Assembly: GCA_030142905.1 (NCBI GenBank) | Contig: JASJOG010000020.1 | Span: 2,766,501-2,830,500, forward strand | Reading direction: 5' to 3' | Source: Heliopora coerulea | Taxonomy: Eukaryota; Cnidaria; Anthozoa; Scleralcyonacea; Helioporidae | DNA length: 64,000 nt | Shown: positions 57,301 to 64,000 of the stretch, piece after piece | How the letters are laid out: each line of letters opens with the position of its first letter | Numbering within the stretch: position 1 is the first letter of the stretch | Made by a program: the position numbers and the translations under genes | Notes under the pieces: generated by a model | What the model was told of the DNA's origin: nothing | Database searches by the model: none | What the model saw: the letters and a program-made list of their open reading frames with translations, nothing else

Positions 57301-60181
57301 GTAGTAAAATATGCTGATTTTCAGTTGTTAGCAATTAATTTTCTTATTGAGTCATATTTTGCTGTACATGCAGCATTTATATCTCTTTTTAAAACTTTTC
57401 TCTTGGTTCTCCAATCTTCTTTATGCCTGCATCCTGTGTGTGGCTTCAGCTCCATAAACACAGATGTGTTTTCAAAAGATTCTCTTTTCATTCAGTCTCT
57501 ACAAATACAATGAGATGGCATGATGAAAAGCTTTTACTTGAAAAGCATTTTCAAAATGTCCCATTTTCTCAGTAAATGACATTGGAGTTGTGTGGACAAA
57601 ACATTTTAGGCAACAAAATGTTTCCAGATATGAATGAAAATCCACCAGTTTCTAAATGAATTATTAATCATACCTTAGTGAGGTAACTATCCCTGACTCA
57701 GTATGAATGCTGCAGAATCTGTTTTGAAACAGTGATAATCTGAAACCTGATTGGAATAATAATTCTGGCAATTGAGTGGGAAATGAGTACTTATTACATT
57801 AATTTACATGTAATCTTACTTGTACATTTAATTTTTTCTAGTTTGTCAAACCCTGTTCAATTACAAGACATCACTGTGTAAACTCCTTGGTAATCTTTCC
57901 ATGCTTGATGGTACTGTATGTACATGCAAAAATAATCATTCAAGATACAGAAGAGGAAATTTACTACTATTTTACAGATTTTTCTAAATTTAGGATTATG
58001 TGAAAAAGTAATTGATTTGCATAAAAATTTGATTCACAAAATTCCAAACTTTCAAATTAAAGTCAACAGGAAAAACAAGGCATAAATGAACATAAAAGAA
58101 TCTTAAATTGGCAGCCATACATGAATTAGTCTAAAGTAGTTCCAACAGTCTTATGAATTTAATTTCATTGAAATGAATTGGCTGCAAGGAAGGATAATTT
58201 TTGTAACCAAGTTCTCTAAAAGCAGAAGAAGCATAATGTAACATTCATAAGATTTCTGGGCAGCATGTGAAGGTTTGTTAACCTTGAGTTTTTGTCCCAT
58301 CAACACTATTATTACTAAGATTTGCACTAGCTTAAATGTGTTTTTTCTGATTGATGTTGTTTTGGGGTTCTTTAGGTGAAAGAGTATCAGGGAAAGGATC
58401 TGAAGTATTTGAAATGTGTGATGAAATTGAGCTAAAACTAAATGGTAATGAACTCAAATGATGTCACATACTGTTAAGGATATATACTTTGTGAAGTTTT
58501 GACTTTATATAATAATTGGATGCGTGAATAGTTGCTTTATCAAGGCAGGAGATTTGGGTGAGTTTTGATCACCAGTACATGACAGCCACGTAAAAAAAAA
58601 TTGACAATTACCTCCTTGGAGGCATGGGTGTCCCTGTTGGAATGAAGTTCTGAAGCATTTGGGGTCATGCACATTTCAGCTAGACAATAGAAAAGGATAC
58701 TCTTTTAGCTTTGTGAAAAAATTGAATGATTGGATATTCATCCTTAACTCAGTCTTGTAGTGGTTATGCCAATTAATTCACTGGCAGGCTTTATAGCCTT
58801 GTAATTGGGTTTAAGATTCCAAATATTTTTACTTAAGAATGACTGAACGAGGTTATAAAGGATAACTTGTATTTACTTGCACACAAAAGAAAAATTGAAC
58901 TAATCTTCTGTTTTTCAAAATAATGTCCATGTAAACACATCAACTTGTGTGAATCAGTGTTGTGAATTATAAAATATAAAAAATCAGTGTTGTGAATTAT
59001 GAAATATAAAAAGATGGACAGTTGATGACTTACTGGACGTGATTTTGGATTTATGTTAGTAATAGTCAATTATACCTTCTCAGATGTGGAAAGCATTGAA
59101 CGGACATCTGCTGGTCATATTTACCATGATTCACAAGATCTGGATGAGAAACAACATGGTAATAAACTGACATAGGCATGAAAGATTGTATGGTAAACAG
59201 ATTAACCATGGTGTACTGCTGCAGCTTATCACAGTGTTTTGCTAACTGAAAACAATTATCATGAACTTAATTCTTTTGAGTGACAGTGCTGATTTTGGTT
59301 AGACCTCTCTTTGAATAAGTGCTTTACTTCGAATTTTGAAATGTGCTGACATCTTGTAAACATACTGTTGGTTCTGTATTTTTGCAAAAAGATGACTGTG
59401 TCAATTTCAGATTGCATGTGATAATTTTTAATTTTTATCCTATGATGTTTCTTGGTGGGTATTATTGTAGAAATTGGGTTGGTCAATAAATAGCAGTTTG
59501 CAATTTAGAGTGTAAATTACTGAACCATGTGAATTTCATGCTTGCCAAGTAATTTCAATTGAGATATCATTACTCTATGAGGTATAATGAACCAATTTTT
59601 GTATTTTTAAAATACTGTTTACAGGAATAACTAGCCAGAAAGCAGAAGAGAAAGTTGAATGGTCTGCAGACCAACAGTTCAAAGGTAACTGACTAGTGAA
59701 GATTGTTGGTGTTGAATTGTGGCTGGAAGGGCAGAAGAGGCCAACTACCCAGCTTTCTTCAATTTGAAATATGCTGAAAAGTTTAGGGCTACAGTGCAGT
59801 TTAGAGGATGCAGTGTGTTACTGTCTGGTTAGGGTTAGGGATTGTATTAGGGTTAGTGAGCCTGTGGTTCTGTCACTGTAATTGTGTGCCCATTTAAACT
59901 GCAGTTGTACCAAGTTCAGTACTCATTGAAAAATTGTTTGTAATAGCATAGTGTTACCCAATTCTTTTGCTGACATTTACCACTTCCTAATGTTGGAAAC
60001 ATGCTGTAAGTCCTTAGGCCTTCAATTTTCAATTAACCTGTGATTTAATTGCCTCATTATAGAAGTCTTTCATTTGATAGATTTGCTGGTAGAGTGTAGA
60101 AATCTGAATGAAGAAGCAGATCAAGCAATTCAGGATGCCAAACAAGCATTATGGGGAACATCAAAAGAAGACATGCCATAA
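54334..60181 (+). CDS. LRRC61: LRRC61, leucine-rich repeat protein, 11 exons
   Basis: Exons: 54334-54343, 54536-54622, 55295-55384, 56362-56418, 56886-56946, 57057-57142, 57842-57910, 58376-58444, 59084-59158, 59625-59684, 60063-60181. Phases agree and give 260 residues, against 259 in human LRRC61. The N-terminus SKELLKKVTGEFDLASI matches the family's LLKSRTGEFSLESI. Repeats read LMHLDLSGNRISDVRSL, LTTLDLSCNRITSL and LRTLNIAGNLITSVDSL, and the cap is KLRNLSNPVCQTLFNYKTSL followed by MLDGERVSGKGSEVFE. A C-terminal helix (LLVECRNLNEEADQAIQDAK) matches the vertebrate tail. The first exon codes only MTAG-type residues (10 nt). Intron 4 begins with GC (56419) not GT. In the last exon an alternative acceptor 17 bp further in (after GATAG) would remove VFHLI. 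The protein has no established function. Confidence 0.92.
56419..56885 (+). other. GC-AG intron of LRRC61
   Basis: The exon ends CATTAG followed by GCAAGT, the consensus of the rare GC-AG class, and the acceptor is TTTTATCTAG. Reading continues in phase into VGLEGLESLRTLNIAG, so the unusual donor is supported by the protein. Confidence 0.8.
58952..59013. repeat. Two-copy 31-bp tandem duplication
   Basis: AATCAGTGTTGTGAATTAT followed by A(A/G)AAATATAAAA occurs twice in direct succession in LRRC61 intron 8. Confidence 0.85.
59828..59862. repeat. Short TTAGGG-like interstitial motif
   Basis: GGTTAGGGTTAGGG, then ATTAGGGTTAG, four TTAGGG/TTAGTG units with spacing, within an LRRC61 intron. It could be a relic of telomere-type DNA or coincidence. 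Confidence 0.5.
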
Positions 60182-60336
60182 ATCATATGTAGAGACAGTA
60201 AAAAAGTAATTTTGTAAAATAACCAAAAGTTTACCATCAGGGTATAATTATATTGTATTACAATTAATATTATGTTTTTGGTATAAAATTGATTAAGCAA
60301 AGTGCCATGTACAGTAATTCTACAGCTGTTCTATGC

Positions 60337-61499
60337 TCAAGTCCTCTTGCTTTCTTTCATGCTCAGCTTTATATTATCAATTAATTTATTTAAATTTTCC
60401 TTTTTCAATTGCAATTCTTTGGATAGCTCAGTCATTGATAACATTGAGTTATGCAAATTCTCATTCTGTTCTAAAAATTCAGCCACTTTTTTGTAAGTTT
60501 CACATATTTCCTTTTTTTGCTGATACCCTTCCTTCTTTGTTGATGGGTCCTTTTCCTCTACTTCATCTTCTTTTCATAATCAAAACATAAAAAAGGAAAA
60601 AATTTGTGAAGGCTTAAATACTTAACAAAGAGATTATTCACACACAAATGTGAAACTGATGCAATGGTTTCTGTTTGGCACCAGAACTATTGTAGATCTG
60701 TCTTGTGTAATTTTCAGGAAAGTTAATATAACTTAACTCCAGTTTCACATCTTTTCAAAGGTCTGCAATGGGAATGGATCTAGACTTTTTACTGAGAGGA
60801 CACAGCAAAAAAAAGGGCACCCTGGATAGCCAAAAAAGGCCAAAAAACGTTGTTGAATGATTTTTCTGAGAATAAACAGGATGGCACCTGCTTCTGCAAT
60901 TGTGCATTTGTCAAAACTTTAGCGGGAGTCCTGATGTAGCACACCACCCTTTAGACCTGCTACTTTGCCATTAAATTTAACAAATAGAAAATTGCTAAAG
61001 TTTTTCTGCTGAGATAGAAACAATGTTATTTCAAAATGCCCAGTGGAAAGCATTCGGCACAGCCGAATGCTTTCTGCAATTTTCCCCCATTGAAATTACG
61101 TCATTCATATTTCGCAGACATAAATAAGAAAAGTGAGAGTAACCGCCGCTCGTCCAATAACCGTGTTTGTAGGATGCTTTTTAAGAGTACTGACTAAGGC
61201 TACCCGAAGCGGTTATGTGAACCTGCCAACGAAAACTATGACAAGAAAGGAAAAATGATAATCTTAATTTATATATGGTTCGAGTGCTTACATGAACTTC
61301 GCAACTTACCAGTTACCTCCATAGTGGGAAGCTCTTCATCGGACACTTTAAACACCGGATCTGTTTCAGTTCGACTCTTTGCAGAATTGAAGTCGAAAAG
61401 TATCTGTTCAGCTGTTGGAATCGGAGGACGATGGGAATACTTGTCAGACAACGACATACTTTTCAGTAAGTCCATTGTGTTTCTTGGAAGTTGTACCAT
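60337..61499 (-). CDS. C19orf25: UPF0449/C19orf25 homologue, 2 exons
   Basis: Exons on the minus strand: 61499-61310 and 60569-60337, joined at a phase 1 boundary (donor GTAAGT; acceptor GAAAAG then AAGATGAAG); product 140 residues. The core RPPIPTAEQILFDF and ETDPVFKV match the C19orf25 signature (human PPTVEQILEDV, EDPVFTI). The second half is a long coiled coil (YQQKKEICETYKKVAEFLEQ, then LSKELQLKKENLNKLIDNI). A second donor (GTAACT) seven bases earlier would shift the frame, so the GTAAGT donor is preferred. The protein has no known function. The gene ends 155 bp from the convergent LRRC61 stop and starts 159 bp from MSH3. Confidence 0.87.
61047..61075. repeat. 12-bp-stem perfect hairpin in C19orf25 intron
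   Basis: GAAAGCATTCGG and CCGAATGCTTTC pair around a five-base CACAG-like loop. Confidence 0.8.
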
Positions 61500-61658
61500 T
61501 TCGCGATTAAAATTCTTTTTTCGAGCAGCCTGACCACAACAAATTCTGGTCAGCAGTTGAGGTAATTTGGATGGCGGGAACTGGCGGCAATTGGCGGCGA
61601 TCTAAACATAATCCGAATGCTACTCCGAATATAAACGATGATAATGCAGAAGTGCACC
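61500..61658. promoter_or_regulatory. Bidirectional promoter, C19orf25 / MSH3
   Basis: These 159 bases separate two head-to-head start codons. They contain CGAGCAGCCTGACC, GGCGGGAACTGGCGG (an E2F-like TTTGGCGGG/GGCGGGAA motif near 61574-61586) and GGCGGCGATC. E2F-like sites suit a replication-coupled repair gene such as MSH3, but the site assignment is a motif match only. Confidence 0.65.
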
Positions 61659-63719
61659 ATGTCTCGTGAACCCCGAATCTTGTCTTCACCTTCTCTAAAC
61701 AAGAAACAATCAACTTTATCCCGATTCTTTACTTCGAAGAGTGATGCTTCAAAAGCCGCTAAGGTAATTTAAATAAGCTTTCGTGGTAATTTGAAAGTTA
61801 AAGTCATTGAGTCAGTAGATGTTGTGTGATGCTGTTGTGTAAAGTTTCTTGGTGTATGACATGTCATGTCAACAATGCGGCAGGCCGCTGTGTAGTAGTT
61901 CATTTTATCGAGAGTCATTATTTAAGGGAAATGTATTTTGGTGAAACATTTATTGACCAAATATACTTTGTTCCGTTCTTGAATTACGGTGCAGTTGCCT
62001 CCCACGGTCCTAAAACTAGTTGAAGAAGCATTGTATTGCCCCAGGGGCAGCATATTCTGTTCTTGGTGTTGTTATTGTTGTTGTTGATGTTGTTATTGTT
62101 GTTGATGTTGTTATTGTTGTTGATGTTGTTATTGTTGTTGATGTTGTTATTGTTGTTGATGTTGTTATTGTTGTTGATGTTGTTATTGTTGTTGATGTTG
62201 TTATTGTTGTTGATGTTGTTATTGTTGTTGATGTTGTTATTGTTGTTGATGTTGTTATTGTTGTTGATGTTGTTATTGCTGTTGATGTTGTTATTGTTGT
62301 TGATGTTGTTATTGTTGTTGATGTTGTTATTGTTGTTGATGTTGTTATTGTTGTTGATGTTGTTATTGTTGTTGATGTTGTTATTGTTGTTGATGTTGTT
62401 ATTGTTGTTGATGTTGTTATTGCTGTTGATGTTGTTATTGTTGTTGATGTTGTTATTGTTGTTGATGTTGTTATTGTTGTTGATGTTGTTATTGTTGTTG
62501 ATGTTGTTATTGTTGTTGATGTTGTTATTGCTGTTGATGTTGTTATTGTTGTTGATGTTGTTATTGTTGTTGATGTTGTTATTGTTGTTGATGTTGTTAT
62601 TGTTGTTGATGTTGTTATTGTTGTTGATGTTGTTATTGTTGTTGAAGTTGTTATTGCTGTTGATGTTGTTATTGCTGTTGATGTTGTTATTGTTGTTGAT
62701 GTTGTTATTGTTGTTGATGTTGTTATTGTTGTTGATGTTGTTATTGTTGTTGATGTTGTTATTGTTGTTGAAGTTGTTATTGCTGTTGATGTTGTTATTG
62801 TTGTTGATGTTGTTATTGCTGTTGATGTTGTTATTGTTGTTGATGTTGTTATTGCTGTTGATGTTGTTATTGTTGTTAATGTTGTTAATGTTGTTATTGT
62901 TGTTGATGTTGTTGCTGCTGCTACTATTGCTTTTGTTGTTGTTACTGTTACTGATGTTGATGTTGTTGTTATCATTTTTGTTGTGGATGTTTTGATGGTG
63001 GTAGTTTGTTGCAGTTTTTGTTGTTATTCTTGACTTAACTATTTGCACAATTTGTTAACATGAAACATGTTGCTTGAAAGAAATGGCATAGTTATTCAGC
63101 CTTGATCTACATTAATGTTATCACAAGCTTGCCACAAATTTCATATTATGGCATGCTTTGCAATCTGCAAAGCATGTTCACTTGCAGTTTGGCTTGATTG
63201 GCCTGCAGGCCACAGGTACATTGTGCACAGCTGCCATAGTTCTTCTGGTTTTTTATTCATTTGGTTTTTGTAATACTGTGATGTGTTCTGTTGTATTGCT
63301 CAGATATAACAATTTCATTGATTGCTTTATAATAGAGAGCTTCTAACTGTGTTGTGGATGACTTGACTGCAGTTGTCAATAAACGGGCAAAGACAGTAAA
63401 GGAATTGAATGACTTAACAAAAACAAAACTAGAAAAGTTCAAGAACAGGCATAAAGAAAATAATGAAAAACTGCCATCAAAACTAATTGGTGAAAAACAA
63501 ATCAAGGAGTCCACACTTGTATGTGAAGTGAATGGTCTTGGAGAACTGAGGCCAATCCAGGAAGATTCGGGGCTAAATTCATCTGACAAAAAGTTAACAA
63601 AAACAGTGAATTTGACACCTCTAGAGAAACAGTTTGTTGAAATAAAAGCTGAGTACTCTGATGCGGTTCTGTTTGTCGAGTGTGGATACAAATACAGATT
63701 TTTTGGAGATGATGCCAAG
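61659..63719 (+). CDS. MSH3: MSH3 (DNA mismatch repair, MutS beta subunit), first two exons, partial
   Basis: Exon 1: 61659-61763 (35 residues); exon 2: 63336-63719 (128 residues); phase 0 at both junctions. The gene continues beyond the window. Exon 1 encodes a PCNA-binding PIP box, QSTLSRFF, as in the N-terminus of MSH3 and MSH6. Exon 2 begins with a charged disordered linker and ends with TPLEKQFVEIKAEYSDAVLF and ECGYKYRFFGDDA, the start of the MutS domain I that holds the mismatch-binding wedge; this block is nearly invariant in MSH3. MSH3 pairs with MSH2 as MutS beta and recognises insertion/deletion loops. The first intron contains an 18-bp minisatellite (62066-62900). The exon 2 acceptor chosen (after ATAATAG, 63336) keeps phase 0; a later one (GACTGCAG) does not. 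Confidence 0.9.
62066..62900. repeat. 18-bp minisatellite in MSH3 intron 1
   Basis: About 44 units of TTATTGTTGTTGATGTTG in an uninterrupted phase. Single-base variants (ATTGCT at 62279, 62423, 62531, 62657, 62675, 62783, 62819, 62855; GAAGTTG at about 62645 and 62771) are separated by exact multiples of 18, and GAAG plus GCT recurs together 126 bp apart. Below about 62900 it decays into (TTG)n. It explains all the long open frames (N/I, T/S, V/D or L/M runs) on both strands. Confidence 0.95.
63150..63177. repeat. Palindrome in MSH3 intron 1
   Basis: GCATGCTTTGCA followed by TGCAAAGCATG-type mirror, about 11-bp stem with a short loop, near the 3' end of the minisatellite-containing intron. 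Confidence 0.7.
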
Positions 63720-64000
63720 GTATTGTATAATGTACTTCTAAACTTAAAATAATATTATATTGTTATATAATTATGATTGTAAGTTTACAACCTAAAAATA
63801 ATGACAGACACATGACCTTAGTAAATTGCAGACTTTCTGTATTTATAGGCTTTCTTGATAAACAAACTGACATGAAGTTACATTGGCAACATAAACTAAT
63901 AACCACAAACCAACAGTTTTGGAATATTGATGGTGGTTAAATTAGGCAATAGGATTTCATTAATTCAGATAAAACATATTTGGATAGGCTATTAAGATTA

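Noticed and set aside
62066..62900. CRISPR-like regular array
   Set aside because: No spacers: the 18-bp unit is contiguous, a minisatellite in an animal intron.
61984..63048. Long open frames of N/I, T/S, V/D and L/M runs on both strands
   Set aside because: They are translations of the 18-bp minisatellite in MSH3 intron 1 and have no domain or splice support.

Overview
This is an animal nuclear genome window with many introns and AT-rich intergenic DNA. Most protein exons are short, bounded by GT-AG sites, and separated by introns full of small DNA transposons. The gene set (PRRC1, PWWP3A/MUM1-like, TENT2/GLD2, alkaline ceramidase, LRRC61, C19orf25/UPF0449, MSH3) is metazoan. Short interspersed repeats with a core like TCTGGCTAATGCCAGATG, tRNA-derived SINEs and many palindromic MITEs suggest an anthozoan, most likely a stony coral. 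The phylum call is inference; the gene families are read from the translated exons.

Layout, left to right: (1) PRRC1 on the minus strand, four exons between 539 and 7712, with its last exon beyond the left edge. (2) A degraded LINE 3' end at 8.6-9.1 kb. (3) A single-exon SnoaL/NTF2-like protein, minus, 10370-10969. (4) Divergent from it, a 16-exon tandem-PWWP gene on the plus strand, 11253-31049, whose introns hold most of the MITEs. (5) TENT2 (GLD2 cytoplasmic poly(A) polymerase), plus, 13 exons, 33451-42069. (6) An alkaline ceramidase most like ACER2, minus, five exons, 46282-49300. (7) A decayed two-gene DNA transposon of ISL2EU type, 49435-53905, with matching terminal inverted repeats, a THAP-DDE transposase pseudogene and an opposed YqaJ-nuclease pseudogene. 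(8) LRRC61, plus, 11 exons, 54334-60181. (9) C19orf25 homologue, minus, two exons, 60337-61499. (10) The start of MSH3, plus, from 61659 and running off the right edge, with an 18-bp-unit minisatellite in intron 1.

The genes are housekeeping genes and do not form one pathway. Several pairs share short head-to-head promoters: SnoaL-like/PWWP3 (283 bp), C19orf25/MSH3 (159 bp), and originally ACER2/LRRC61 (about 560 bp once the ISL2EU element is removed). Two encode DNA-repair proteins (PWWP3 family and MSH3).

The most notable observations are the ISL2EU element lodged inside a bidirectional promoter, with its transposase catalytic glutamate replaced by alanine; the two PWWP domains of one gene interrupted at the same places and phases; and several non-autonomous transposons whose ends are fixed by target-site duplications. 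I found no CRISPR array, rRNA, or clearly new enzyme system.
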